Positions 21,675 through 35,120 of a stretch of 64,000 nt of DNA are shown piece after piece; the stretch's first letter is position 1, and every line of letters starts with the position of its first letter. The position numbers were made by a program, and so were the translations under genes. Origin of the DNA: Piper betle (taxonomy: Eukaryota > Streptophyta > Magnoliopsida > Piperales > Piperaceae); NCBI GenBank assembly GCA_033002965.1, contig JAURVB010008873.1, forward strand, positions 1-64,000, written 5' to 3'. A model generated the notes under the pieces. The model saw nothing but the letters and a program-made list of their open reading frames with translations. It was not told the DNA's origin and ran no database searches.

Positions 21675-23962
21675 TATTGCGGTTAATTTATTTGTAAAGT
21701 ACCATATATCTTAGTAAAATGTTTATTTATTTAGGTGCATAGTTAAGGTTTTTGAGTCCGGATCACATAGTCTGCCGAGTAAGAAAAAATTAATTAAAAG
21801 AATATTTTTGTAATTTTAATAATTTGACAGCTGTAATAATGGATACTCGGCAGTTTGTAAAGTCCCGCGCAAGAAATTTTTTCATGCTGGACAGACCACA
21901 TAATCTGGAGTCGAGGCTTTTAGACCTGTGAAATTAAGTGTTGAAAACGATCGTCTCATTTGATGCAGCTGTTGGTCAACATGTCCGGTTAATCGGACAG
22001 GAAATATATATTGGTTGTACATAATGCAAGCAAATGTTTTAGTTTATCTGTGGGCTTATAATTTGTAAAGGAACGAATATTTTTGTTTGACATTTGATAA
22101 GGGTTTGCAGAGTCAATGTACAGTTGAAATCGTTAGGTATATGCAGGCATTAAGAATAATATAATTTGGCCACTTGGATCTTTGACCAGTTTAATAGAAT
22201 TATGAAACTTATATACAAGTTATAATATTTAAAAAATGCAAACAACATGCAATTTACGAGGGAGCTGAAAGATGGGCTCGGATAATGAAACCAAATTTAC
22301 ATACTTGTTAATTAAGAATTAAGATATGATTTTATTTAGCACGCATGAGGACGTGTCATCAAAATGACCGTCCCTATATAGTTTATATGATCAACAATAT
22401 TCACAACACATCCAATATATATGTTGGAAGCAGCTGGGAAAAAAATGATGCCAGTTGATATGGAAAATATATGCCCATCAAGATTTCATTTCCCTCATTA
22501 TAATGACGTTTAAGTCACTAATATAGAAAGACCTTCCCAGTACTAGAATTAGATTTATGTCTTCATGTTATCTAAGTGGAGCCGTCTGATGAGACCCCCT
22601 GCCCACCAAGAACTTCCTGGAGTTGATTAATCATGAACTTCCACAATTGACCAAGCTATGGCTTTGATGTTCCCCAAGGAATAATGCAGCATGATGCGTT
22701 CTTAAGTGATGGGACTCAAGCTATAATAAATCTATTCGATGCGTTCTTAAGTGCGTCGCAAATGGGGTTGTTGAAAGTTGTTTCGATATTCTATTCTATT
22801 TAACAAAGGTTAAGTTTGATATTTGACTTGAAGCTAATTGAAACGGATTTGGGGATACTTGTACAAATTTAGAACTAGATTTACGTGATTAATTATGTGT
22901 ATTAAATTCATTTAATAGTTTTACTTTATTAAAGTAAGGAAGTGTTCGACTCATTATTTTTTATTAGTGATAATTTTAAAGACAAATGAGTCGAGTTTGA
23001 GTTAAGTAAAATAAACCCTATACTTACAAATATACCCTTAGGTCATTGGCAGAGACGTGCACAGTAGAATAAGTGAATTTCATCAAGCAATAAATGTAAT
23101 AATTTAGCGGGCCCAAGAATACTGGGCTTACTCTTTAGCGGCCCATCATTTAGTGGGCCTCTTCCAGCTCTTCCAACTAATTGGGCCCAAAATAGTAACA
23201 GGCTCAACTAGTGGTGAGGGAATTCTATAGATTTTGGTATGCAAATGATTTACTTTGTTCATACATTTTATTGGGAAAAGAAGTGATTATTTACTCTAAT
23301 AATGATTCACCATTTTGGATTCCCTTCTCCCTTCTCCCTTCTCAATCGGTGTCGCCGTTCTATTGTTATTCAGCGGACAATCTCGAAACAATTTTAGGTT
23401 TGTGATCAAATTGTCGACTTAATCCACTGGTACTTAGCTAGGGGAGTTATTTAATCCCCTCAATGGCATAATTTCTTTAAACGTTCTTCCCTGTACTACT
23501 GTTCTATCGCAATCTTTTGGGTTCTACTCCAGCATAGGTCGACGTAGAAAGTGGAGCCAATGCTGAACCCTAGGCCACAGGAGGAGCTTGACTGCTTTTT
23601 ATCTGTTCACATTTGAGTGTTGTTTTCAAGGAACAGTTGCCCACACTCGCAAGCCTCAAAACATGATAAGAAGGTCATTGATTATTATAACATGGCGCTG
23701 TAAACATTGGCACAAAATTGGTTGGTTTTTATTTGTCTCTCATTTGTTGCCAAAGTTGTCAAAAGTACTTCCTCTTCGTGATTCTCAATCCTGCGCCATG
23801 GCGAGGGAACTGTCAAATGCTCTGCTCCAACTGTCGAGCAAAATGTTAAGCTCTTCACATGGAGCATCACATTCAACGTTCCTCGTCTAAAACGTTAGAG
23901 TTTGAGGAGCATGGCCCCTCCTCACTAGTGGATGAACCGTCTTGAAGAGCACTATTAGTTTG
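21671..23962. other. Intergenic spacer
   Basis: No gene recognised. Between about 23106 and 23195 there are five GGGCC/GGCCC-type motifs (GCGGGCCC, GCGGCCCATC, GTGGGCCTC, TTGGGCCCAA and similar). These resemble TCP-bound site II promoter elements, but no downstream gene is evident on either strand, so they may be relics. Confidence 0.4.
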
Positions 23963-24969
23963 TTAAACGACAACCTCAACCAGCTCTTGAGCTTCTTGGG
24001 GTGTGTTCGCACCTGCCAATGGAACTATATTGAATTTGTCAAGTGGGTCTTTCGTGAGGGGAAGAACAGGGGCTCTGCACAGAGGGCATGTTGCGTTTGC
24101 AATGAGCCAGTGGTGGATGCAGTCTATGTGGAAGAGGTGGTTGCATGAGGGTATTTGGTGCAACTGTTCCTTCTTCTCAAAGTCGCCGAGGCACACGCAA
24201 CATCTGATCATTAGATAATTCAAATCATTGTCAGGTGCAATTTCAATGTAATTTTGTTTAAAAGCTGTTAAGTAAAATGCATTTGGATTTGAAGAGTTGG
24301 GTGGTACAACTTACTGAGTGTCTCTTGAATCTGCTTTCTCTTCATCAAAGATGATCACTGGAAGGCCCTCTCGTAGTTCCTTCTTTAGAGCTATGTCAAA
24401 AGGCTGGAAACATGAGAAAGAAATCACACTTCATTACCATTGCAGGTATGTGTTTCTCATTGGAACTAGACTCAACTAAATTGATGCGAAAAAATTGAAA
24501 CTAAACAAGATTTTCTTCCTTCTGCTCATGACTACAAAACATAACTGGGAATATAATTAAATGACCCAAATAAACCATTTGCCTAATTTGATAAGTGAAC
24601 GCTAATATTGAACCTAGAGTGTCATGAAACATATATAATAGACAAAAGAATTTAGGTGAAGACATGGTGGAGAAGAAGCAGATGTTTGAAGAATATAGAA
24701 CGAGGCATTACCAGAGAAAGAAGAGAAGTGGCTTGGCTGAACATGCCCGGAGTCACTGTTTGGGGCGAGGAAGCACTTGATGATCTTCTTCTTTTGAGGT
24801 AGAAAAGATAAAACAAGAGGAAGAGGATTATGGTGAAGAGGATAGGAACTGAGAATATGAAAGCCTGGTAAAGCTTGAGCTGCAGTGATGGGGGTAAGGA
24901 TGAGAGGTTTCTGCATGGTCTACAGAACCCATCAACCCCTTCCAAGATAAACGAGGCTATGTTTCTCAA
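23963..24969 (-). CDS. ATL-type RING-H2 E3 ubiquitin ligase, with frameshift
   Basis: Three exons on the minus strand: 24969-24712, 24404-24315 and 24203-23963. Exon 1 encodes a transmembrane helix (LYQAFIFSVPILFTIILFLL) followed by KRRR, a stop-transfer pattern of ATL proteins. Exon 2 encodes the GLD-like region ALKKELREGLP, then VIIFDEE and DTQ. Exon 3 encodes the RING-H2: CCVCLGDF, PSCNHLFHIDC, CPLC, giving C-C-C-H-H-C-C-C zinc ligands. Splice phases fit DTQ|CCVCLG exactly. In exon 2 the frame must shift by one base between GLP and VIIF. The tract CCC (plus strand GGG, 24360-24362) has one base too many. Correcting it gives 195 residues and looks like an ATL58/59-type ligase. As written the protein would end after exon 2 begins, without its RING. 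Substrates cannot be inferred. Confidence 0.86.
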
Positions 24970-27671
24970 TTCTCCTCCAAGGAAAACCTCTTGGAAGCAT
25001 GGGCAGGCGCTGGTTTAGATATTATATAGACGGGTGCGGATCCAACGAGCACAATAATCTAGAAGTGCTTTTCTATCTTTTTAAGTTATTGGGAGAGAGA
25101 GTGGGAATAGTCAATTAGTTTTGAGTATAAACATTACTTAACTTTTTGTGGGTTTATTTAAGATAGCTTAAATAATACAAAATGCTTAGAGAGAAGGTTC
25201 TTGAGGTGACATCGATCATAGCAGATGGATGAAAATGATAACAGGGTGGCCATTATATAGAGGACCAAAATTATGACCAATAACTTGTATAATCACTGAT
25301 CATTATAATAAAACCTTTACTGTTCAAGGATCATACAATCTGGCCGATGCAGATGCATAAAGAATGAGGTAAGGTTGCACCTAAAACAGAACAGCATTCC
25401 CCACAAGGGGGACAGGGTTGGCAAGGTTGGTTTAACTCACTGTCAGCAGCATACAGACTGCAAGTCTGCAACTAACGTATATTTGCTCTTACAACGAGGG
25501 GTACCACACCCAGCATAACAAGGTCCATATGTTTCACCTGCTTCTTTTTTCACAAATTGATTATTGTTTAAGCATTGAGATTTCCTGTCTAAGCAGCTGG
25601 TGAAACTTCTCTTCACCCTGACCTTATTCCCAGCCTATGCATCACCTAATAAGTGCTAGTTAAAGGCTAAAAAGTGATCTTAAATAGTATAAGAAAGCAC
25701 TTGATGCACTCAAAATTTATATCTTTTGGATCGGTAAATATATTATCAACGTCATATGAAGCCAATAGGCAAGAACACTTAATTTCCTGGTAAGATCCAT
25801 GGGATGGGAGGTCCAAACACAGAGTGAAACTATTGGTTGTTCTCTCGCCATATCATGCTAATGGTAATCACCGTGTACAATCTTTACTTTCACCTCCATT
25901 TCTTTTCGTTTGTTTAGATTGTAGATGACCCAATGTACGGAGGTTAGTTCATTTTCACAAGTGTTAACTTGCTGTGTGAAGAATCGGCTGGATTTGGATC
26001 CATGGCTATGGCAGTGGAAGATGACATGTTTGTTTCTAGGTTTTGTCTATCTTGCTCGCAATGGTGGGCGCTTCTCAGAAGCTATGTTCATCACGTGTCG
26101 CAGCTGCTTTGTACATTTTAGCAGCAGTCAGAAATGGGATCTCTTCTACTTTAGTTTGTGTAGCAAGTCATATATAAGCCATTGCTTTAGATCACTGACC
26201 TCACTGTCCACTACGTATTAGGTAATATAAGTAACAAAGTAAAGTCATAAATTCTTCTTGTCTATATGTTAATGTTCTAAAACTCACAAAATGCCATGTT
26301 CCATTAGGTGGGTATCTGGTGTCCCAATGATCTCTTCGTCCCATTGCCGTCGGTTTTGTTGGAACCTATTCTCAATCAACTGCTTTTTTTCGTATCAGCT
26401 CTTCTTTACTTATTCTAAGTGGAAGGCTCAGATACAACCAGCACAAGGAAATGGAGTCATGAAAAGAGTTTCAAAGATGTTCAAAGCGGTGCATTGGTCA
26501 AGATGAAAGATGATCCTTTTAAGATGTGAGGTGGAGCTTGAAAAATCTATTCCAGAACTGTAGCTTGAAGTACTTCCCCGTGGGAGTGGAAGCTTATGAT
26601 CAGTTGATTGACTTGTGAGTTTGATTAATGACTAAGAGTAACCTTAACAAGATTAGAATTTTACAAGCGTTCAAGATCCTCAACTTCACAACATCCTTTC
26701 AAATCAATATTAATCATGGCTGCCCAAGACTCAAATGTCTTCCACTCAGGCTATAATTTATTTCTTAAATTAAATCTGCAAATCCATAATTATAGTATGA
26801 ACTGTTTGATAAGGTTAAGGAAGAGGAAAGTTATGACGAAAATAGAAAAAAGTTCAAAAATAAGTAAATTTTTATACATAAAAGAAAAAAATTAACATAA
26901 AAGTTCTTACTTCATCAAAACATTCACTATTTCGGCTCTCCTGAGCAGTGACTCGCAGCTAAAGATCTTTCTTCCACCTATAAAGAAGGGAAGGTCATAA
27001 TTCTTAAAATTACCAGACCATCATGTCTGCCCCTAACACGAATGCTTTGAGGCATATAATGTTGTATTAATGCTTCTTAAAATTAAGCCGTATAATTAAA
27101 AAGAAGAATAAAAGAAGTGGAAGTTGATTAGATTTATTGCACTACAAATCAAGGTTGCCTAAACCCCTCCATTTGCCTTGCCTCATCAAATGCTAACTGA
27201 GCCCAACTTTTCCCACCTTCTGTTAATTCTTTTTAGGTGGCTTCTTTAAAATTAAATAAATAAATCCGATTTCATATTTTTAGCCATTATATGGTAAATG
27301 GTTGGATTTAGTATAGGAGGTTAAAAATTAAATGGTAAATAGTTGAATTTAGTTTATAAATTTAACTTAAATAAAAGTTTTTGTTTAGACAATACTTGAC
27401 CAAACCCGATCAATACACACCCCTACTCTAAAGTAACCGTTTTAACGGTCATGCAGGCCACTAGAAAACGTTCAGTTACATATAAGGTCGATTTAAATTT
27501 AAATAGAAAAAATTCCCTCGGAAAATGAAAATAAAAATAAAAACCAATTCCCTTTGGACTAACAAAGGAAACGGAGAGAAATCATTGGAATCACAATTCT
27601 CATCTTCTTCACCATCTCTTCGACTCGAAACCCGCCGTCACAGAGCTCACTCTCAGCTCCCTTCCCCGTAC
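24970..27671. other. Intergenic spacer
   Basis: No gene supported. Small open frames at 25925-26221 and 26291-26506 lack recognisable domains. The right end presumably holds the promoter of the plastid ribosomal protein gene. Confidence 0.4.
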
Positions 27672-29443
27672 ATGGCGATTGCCTCCTTCACCCTCCTCCA
27701 GCCTCCCCATCGCGGCCGCCCTACGCCCTCACTGGCCTGCCGGCCACCTCCCCGTCCGGGCGATGACCCTGGACTTCTCCGGCTTCTTCTTCGAAGCCGG
27801 CGGGGACGATGACCGGGACCCGCCGTCGGCGTCTTCCATTGCGCTTGAGGACAAGGAGGAGCCCCAGTTCCCTCCTGGACTCTTGCAGCATGAGACCATG
27901 GCTGTGCTCCGGCCCGACGTGCCTGAGGACGAGCGGCTCGCTCTTACCCAGAGATATGAAGGGGTAATAATTTTGGTGAATCGGTCTTTATTTCGATAAA
28001 AAGATGCAATTTTTTTCAAATTTGAGAGCTTTGGTCATTGGATGAATACTGGAGCTAATGGTGATGAGGTGGATTTAGTGAGGTTTAGTTGTGTGGTTCA
28101 ACGTGCATTTGTAGCAGATTTCCATGAAAAAAATTTAGAGGTGAACTGTTTGATGCTGCTAAAATTTTAGAAATAGGTCTGTGAGGTTTAATTGTGGAGG
28201 ATGCGAATTTGTTTCAATGACGATGGTGATGCTTAGGTTAGTTCAATGAGGTTTCATTGAGTTTTGTGGTGTTTAAAAGAACACATTTGTTGCATACATT
28301 GTGGTTGAAATGGTGAATTGCATAGCATCTAAAAATTTAGTAATTAGTGGAAGTGGGGTCATTTGCTATTGGATATATATAAGATGAATGGGGATTATTT
28401 GCAATGAATTGGCTATTTCCGGGAACCGAACCAAGCGATATGTTATCGTTTATTTGATAAGGTTTTGAACTCATGCAGTCGACATTAGATTGTCATAGAG
28501 TTAACTGATGCTGGTTGTAACGGGTAAAAGGTTTCTTTATGATTCTAGTTGCCCGGACATAACTAAATAGCTTGCGGTTAATTGTGAAAAAATCACAGGA
28601 AGAATTACCGTACATTCATTGCTGACATGGTGATGATCATTTTAATGAGGCTTAGTTGAGATGGTTAAGTTGCATTTGTTGCAGAAATTATGGATCTTAG
28701 AAGGACATCATCCAAGTTCTACGGCATATAAAGTTTTAGAAATTTCAGCAAGTGCTAGTCATTTTCAATGTATATGACATGAATGGGATTATTTTCATGA
28801 ATTAGTTTACTGGGAACATGACAAAGTAATTTGTTGTCATCCTTAAAAAAAAAGATTATGATTTAAGTGATCCTGGTTGTAATTTATAGAAGGTTTCTTG
28901 AATACCATGGTTGCTTGGACATATTTAAGGCCACTTGCAGGGAATCATGAAATTTTAACAAAAAATGGTGTTAGTATTTATCGTTTTTTTCAATGTCTTT
29001 TTTACAATATTAACTGCCAACTAGGGATTATTTCTTACGGAGACAAGAGTTAACATGTCATTGAGTGGGGGAGCCGGTGCTCTTACTATCTTTATATTTT
29101 GCCTGTGTTGTTAATTGATTTAAATCTGGCATATAGTTTTATCGTAGTTGTTTTTAATGTTTCGATTCGTTTGTGTCGTAATAATGCATGATGCTTGCTT
29201 CAGTTGCTCGTTGCCGGGGGAGGGATGTGTGTGGGGGTCTTCAACAGGGGAGTCATACCGCTTGCTTACAGCCTCAAGAAGAAGAACAAGGCCGGTGAGA
29301 CGAACACCTACTTGGATGGCATTTACCTCCTGTTTACCTATTTTACCAGATTAGAATCCATAGATATTTTGGAGATTAGACTCAAGACGGATGATGACGT
29401 TATTCGATCATCCAGTTTTAAGATAAGGAAGAGGAAATGCTAG
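27672..29443 (+). CDS. PRPS6: Plastid 30S ribosomal protein bS6 (S6 alpha), N-terminus frameshifted
   Basis: Nuclear gene for the chloroplast small-subunit protein bS6. Exon 1 ends at 27963 (donor GGG|GTAATA) and exon 2 is 29204-29443 (acceptor TTCAG|TTG), phase 0. The mature region reads TLDFSGFFFEAG, MAVLRPDVPEDER, then LLVAGGGMCVGVFNRG, KNKAGETNTYLDGIYLLFTY and ends SSFKIRKRKC. The likely start, ATG at 27672, opens a serine-poor but plausible transit peptide (MAIASFTLLQPP). The mature protein lies in another frame, preceded by LPVRAM. One base too many between 27672 and about 27760 explains this, giving 176 residues. Without correction the first in-frame ATG would be at about 27763, leaving no transit peptide. 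Substitutions such as MCVGV for the usual MYVEV are unusual and could mean relaxed selection. Confidence 0.85.
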
Positions 29444-30637
29444 GCATGGAAGTGTTTCATAGCCGCACTTTCTGTTTTAGCATTCTTTGACTGTTAGACC
29501 GTTGTAGCTCGTATAAACTCTGGTGAATCTCTAAATTTACCAGCTTTTTCAAGTCTTCCTTTTGATCTCCACTCCCATTGAGAGCGGCTCGTCCGCCATC
29601 ATCACTGCCCCAAACGACGTCAACGACAAATTGGTCGTTGCCGCCTGGGGATCCAGACTGCGGATGGAGCTTTGCCGCTTAATGTGTAGTGGAAGTAGAA
29701 ATGTTACCTTCTGGTTTCCCGGTCTGAGGGAACCATGCCAATCATCCGACGGAAGCTATTTGGCGAATGGGTTGGAGCTTGTGCCAGCAGCGGAGACGAG
29801 GCGAAGGAGGATTGAAAGATAGAGGCCAGTCTTGTCTCTTGGCGCTTTTGGAAGAGAGGGAGAGGTCTGGTAGTAAAATGTAAGAGGATGTTGCAGTGGC
29901 GTTTGATGGTACAACAATATATTCAGATTATGTTACATTTATCTTATGGCCATTTCGTTGAGATATAAAAATTCTATATAAATTTATAGTTTCTATTATT
30001 TAGAATTATTAAAAGTAATAAAGTTTATAAAATAATATTTGGCACATGTAATTATTTTTAAAAATTTTAATAATAGTTTTGGCGATATAAAAAACGAGAG
30101 GGAAAAGAATACGAGGAGGGTGCAGTGCGGGGGAGAGGGCGGGGAAGAAGAGGGGAGGGGCATGATGATCGTTGAGAAAAAAAAGGGTAGATCTTATTTT
30201 ATTTTATTTTTTAATGTTTTATATGGAATATTTTATTTTTTAATGTTTTATATGGAAACAATAAAGTGCTTCTAATGTTTTTATTTTCTTAATATTTCAC
30301 CAAATATCATTTTTAATTGTTCTCTAAATTTTTTTATTTTTCTATTTATGGGTCCAAAATAATGCAACCAAAGGCAAACATATCAATGTTAATTAATTAA
30401 CAATATCCGTAAATAAAACAAAATTAACAAACCAATAACACATCAATACCAAATTTACGTTAAAAAAATAATAAGATAATTTTCAAATACATATACGAAT
30501 GACAAACAAAACGACACACAAAAAATATTAATAATGGCTAAAAATCAATTACAGTAGTATATAATTAAATAAACAGTAACTTTTGACGATATATAGAGAA
30601 AAACAAATAAAAACCATAAAACAATTTATTAATTAGT

Positions 30638-30639
<2 letters not shown>

Positions 30640-30670
<31 letters not shown>
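30640..30670. repeat. (AAT)n microsatellite
   Basis: About ten AAT units. Confidence 0.9.
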
Positions 30671-30671
<1 letters not shown>

Positions 30672-32686
30672 AAAAAATAATTTAAATCATTCACAGAAAT
30701 CATATTTAATATTGCAGCAAAGAGCAACCAAAAAAGGAAAAAGAACCAATGGTGATTGTAATCAATAAAATATTTGCTTTCTATTTAGGTGATAGCGGTG
30801 ACTAGAGAGGAAGAGTGGAACAGGAAAGAAGGTAAATAAAGAGATACGGGGAAGAAGATTGGGCGGAGAGACAAGAAGATGGGTGAAGGGGAAGAAAGAA
30901 ATACGAGCATTAGAAAAAAAAAAAAAGGTGGATGTTTTTAACATATTTTTTCTAACTTTTGATAAGGTGTTTGGTTGAGTTATTTTGAACCCAAATTAAA
31001 AATTCTAGAGATTATGATTAAATCTAGTATTTGAGTGAAACATTAAAAAATAAAAAAATATTAAAGATATTTTTAAATATTACAACAAAAAAAAATGTAC
31101 CCAAAATTTTTTTACTCACAATCCTTCCTTCCCTCCCCTCCTCCCTCCCTGTATTCTTCTACCCGTATATTATCTTTTTTACTAGCAAACAATATCATTA
31201 ATTTTTTTAATAATAATTACATGTTTTATTACTTTTAATAATTTTAACAAATCAAAAATCATGATAAAATTTTCTACTGTAACCTAACACCTTATTATGA
31301 AGTTGTCCGGAAAGAGCTTCCCCCACTTTTTTTTTGACAATGTTTTGCCAAATATTATTTTGGTTTTTTAATTGTTATAACTTTATATTTGAATAATAAA
31401 TAAACTCAAAATAACCAAACTCTATCGAAGATACTATATCAGTTTTTCTAACACATCCCAAAGTGGTTCATGTCAATTGATCAAAGAATGGAAAGATATA
31501 TCTCTCTCCCAATTTGATCACTCCACAAATCTTCAAAATCTTTTCTCTTTACGAATCAAACACTAAACAATCGATCATCTTCAAAAATCTATCCAATCGA
31601 TTGATCCAAGAATACAAATATACCTAGAGCTCTCAAGTTAATCATTCCATAAATCTTCAAAATCTGATGTCTCTATAAAATTAAACCCTCTAAAAAATCT
31701 GAAGTTTTTCAAATTTCAACCCCCAAATTTCTTAGCCGAGGAAAAATTACACTGGCATGGTAATCTCTAAAAACAATACGTGGGTCTTCCAATCATCCTC
31801 AGTCACGTTGGTCTCAATTATCCCATTTTAAAAAAAATTTATGTAGGCATGCGTTTGGCTCTATTTTTTTTAAATTTGAAATTTATAATTGGGTTGAAAT
31901 TGGGTTGAGTCTATTTGCTTTTCAGTTCTAGTGTCATATGGTTAATTATGAATTAAGACATGACAAATTAAACATAATTTATTGGTTATTTTTATATAAA
32001 ATTAATCAAGATATTGTTTCAATGTGCAACTTATATTAGCGATAAAGTTTTTATATATAAACCCTCTTTATAATAATTTGATAGAGTATAACAAACCAAT
32101 ATCTTTGATATAGATTATATTTGACGTTGACTTTGAAGATATGTCCTAGAAAAGATTTTTTATAATAATTTAATTTTTTAATATATTTTAATTGGTTAAA
32201 TTTGCTCGACCCATAGCACTCTTTTTATTAATTCTAGTCAAGGTTCTGCCAATGTGCATGCATGTATAAGTTAATTTATTGAAAAAAATAAATGGTTGAC
32301 TCAACTTATTTGATTGGGCCAACTCAATCTATTAATTTTTTTAAAAATTATTAAATTGAACCCCATTAATGGTATTTTCGATAATTTAAATTTTTTAATA
32401 ATTAAATCTTATTTTCTCACCGGTCTATTCTTATATTAATAAAAGGAAAACTCAATAATATTAAAAGTAGGAGAATTAATCAATTAAAATAGAAGAAAAT
32501 TCTAAAAAAATCAATAAGAATACCTCAAGTTATGAATTCGAATTTTGCTAGCCTCAATCTTTTAAAAATAATAATAATAAAATAATGGGTTCGAATTCTA
32601 CTATCTTCAATTTTTTTAAAAATAAAATAAAAATATTTTAACGTCATAAATTTAAACTTGACTAATCCCAATTTTTAATTTTTCTC

Positions 32687-32876
32687 TAAAGAAATAATAA
32701 AAACACTTTCACAGTATAAAGTCAATCCAACTAACTCCAATATTAAAGAAATAATAAAAACACTTTTACAATATAAAATCACAAGTTGAAACCCAACTAA
32801 CCCCAATATTAGAGAAATAATAAAAACACTTTCACATTATAAAGTCACGGGTTGAAACCTAACTAACCTCAACTTT
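32687..32876. repeat. Three-copy tandem repeat, unit about 57-66 bp
   Basis: Units beginning at 32687, 32745 and 32811 each start with RAAGAAATAATAAAAACAC, followed by TTTYACA.TATAAARTCA and an AACCCAACTAACCCCAA-like tail. The middle and last copies match best. Confidence 0.8.
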
Positions 32877-33714
32877 TAATTTCTTAATATTAAGAGTTAT
32901 GTCTAATGTTTTAAAATTTTTAATAATTATATTCTCATTTGAAAAAAATATAATAAAAAATTAATAATTATAATTCATCTTTTTAATAAAATAATATTTT
33001 TTAAGGTCAATTACAATCTATATCTTAAATATTATCTAAAATATTAAATTATTACCATCTACTTCATTATTCAATTAAAAATTACCTAATTAATATAATA
33101 TCAAAAGAAGTTTTCATTTTTCTTGTAAAAAGCTTTACAAGTAAATATTACAAAACAATAAGGGATTTAAAAAGTTATAACTTCGTCACATTCCCATCCA
33201 AGACAACAGCGTAGAAAAGCTGAACTTGATCCCATAATATGAAGCAACTTAAAAACTCTACTGAAAATGTAAAACAATACGCGATTTTGGGTCGAGACGT
33301 CAGGTTATCGGTCACCTACAATACACCAATTTACTATAGAGAGTCTGATTCCATTGAGCCTCTCCTGTGTACATCTTTAAGGATGGATTTGATATCTGAT
33401 ACTTTCAATTTTGATTAATATCCAAAAAGAACCAGTTGAAATACTGATATGAGTTCAGATTATTAAAATATTATTTTTTGATATATATCCAAATATGATA
33501 AAATGAATATTGTGCAACAAAGAAGATAAATAGTGGGATTTGATAATTTTTTATAGGTAAAAAGAATAAATCTTTTTAAGTCATGATTTATTTATTTAGC
33601 GCCTTCCTCTTACCTGAATTACTGACTTTGCCAATCAGCAGCAACAACTTTTTAATCTGATTTTAACCATCTAAAACCGCACACTAATTCATGATACCAC
33701 TAACATTACTCCAC

Positions 33715-33860
33715 TTAATGGGCCACAAAAAAGGCTTAAAATTGAAAGGGGTAATCCAAAAAGGTTTCAGCCAATCTCTATTGATCAAAAAATTAGCTCA
33801 AATAATAAAATTTTCTTATTAATTAATAACTAAGTCATCAATTATCTTGAATAAACCCAA
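33715..33860. repeat. Dispersed repeat relic
   Basis: Phrases GGGCCACAAAAAAGGCTTAAAATTG, AATTAGCTCAAATAATAAAATTTTC and TAAGTCATCAATTATC align loosely with the LTR-like blocks at 7666-8275 and 19430-19760. It is the most diverged of the three. Confidence 0.4.
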
Positions 33861-35120
33861 CAATAAATAATCCTTATTCTCAACGTCAATTTGCAGTAGC
33901 CCAAGAGGGAAGGTTATAATAGTTCCATAGTCTAAATAAGAGAGCATCTTCCATGTGCATCTCCCTGTATTAAACAATATGGTGAAGTGAAACTAGTTGA
34001 AGAGCTTGCTGGATGTTGCTTTGAGCAAACGCAATGACTTAACAAGCTGCAATATTGATCTCGAATCCGATCCAGGTTATACGGCGATAGCTGAACTTAT
34101 CTGTAACAAGATTACCAAAACAGAAAACAAAATCATGGGTTGGATGGGTGGGGAGTTTTTTAGTTGAGACGTGTAGCAGCTTTCTTCAACAGTCTCTTCC
34201 TTTACAAGCCGACAAGCTTCCATGGCAGCGGCAGGAGAGTTGTAAAAGGTTGGCAGTGGATTGTACTCTGCATGGCCGTATAATGAGAGAAAAAAGCGTT
34301 GTGCCGCCAAAGATGGCAGCATTGCCATTCCTTCTCAAGGTGTAAGAGCCCTCAAAAAAATCTCCATGCCCTGCGTTTGTTTTATTGTGTATATATATGG
34401 CCATTATTGAAAATGTTAAGTAATTAGGGAAGAAAGGCAGTTAATAATATCTTGGTCAAAAGACAGACCATGGTTGCTGCTTTTGGATCAACTTGGCCTC
34501 ATGGTAGGTGAAGATTATATTGAAGGCAGTGACATTCTGCTCAAAATATCGAAGACGAACCGCAAAAGATGTCATCTTGTCCACTTCAAGCCTCTCTTTC
34601 ATTATCACACACAGGTCAGCACAGTGTAGCAGCAGGTACCCGGGAAAAAGCTAAACAAAGCCACAAGGTGGACCGCTCCCACCACCCTCCATCCAAAAGC
34701 GTATCGGAAAAACTGTAAAGGTCGCTACTTTTTGCTCACCCTGCAACTGATTTAGCAGATTTGTTAACCGACAAAAAAGCACTGATTTGGCAGGTCCTCA
34801 AACGAGGGGGAAGAAGGGCATGCCATCAACGTTCTTGCCATGAAGCTCTGGTCACTGTATGCTCTGAAAAAGATGCAGGGACTACTTTATTCTGCAACCT
34901 TTTTCATGGCCTTTTTCTGCGTCCCCCCAAAACGGTTGCCCACCTTTTTATTGTGAAGCTGCGGTAGTTAGTTACCTTCGCAACAGCATAGAGCATCTTT
35001 TTCACCATTGGCACATGCTCTGTTGGCCATGCATTTGCTCTCTGGATTGGGTAGAAGGAGGGCTTGATCTTGATTTATAGCGGGAAAAGCTTCAACCTGC
35101 ACCTCCAGAACTGAGGTGTA

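Larger units (their letters stand above)
29444..35120. other. Long AT-rich intergenic region
   Basis: No gene supported over 5.7 kb. It contains microsatellites, a tandem repeat (32687-32876), a dispersed repeat relic (about 33715-33860) and homopolymers. An open frame at 29562-29822 just after the bS6 gene has no recognisable domain on either strand. The last few hundred bases are presumably the promoter of the coiled-coil gene. Confidence 0.4.

Noticed and set aside
29562..29822. 86-codon frame downstream of the bS6 gene
   Set aside because: No motif in either orientation. It could be 3'-UTR or fragment sequence and is not supportable as a gene.
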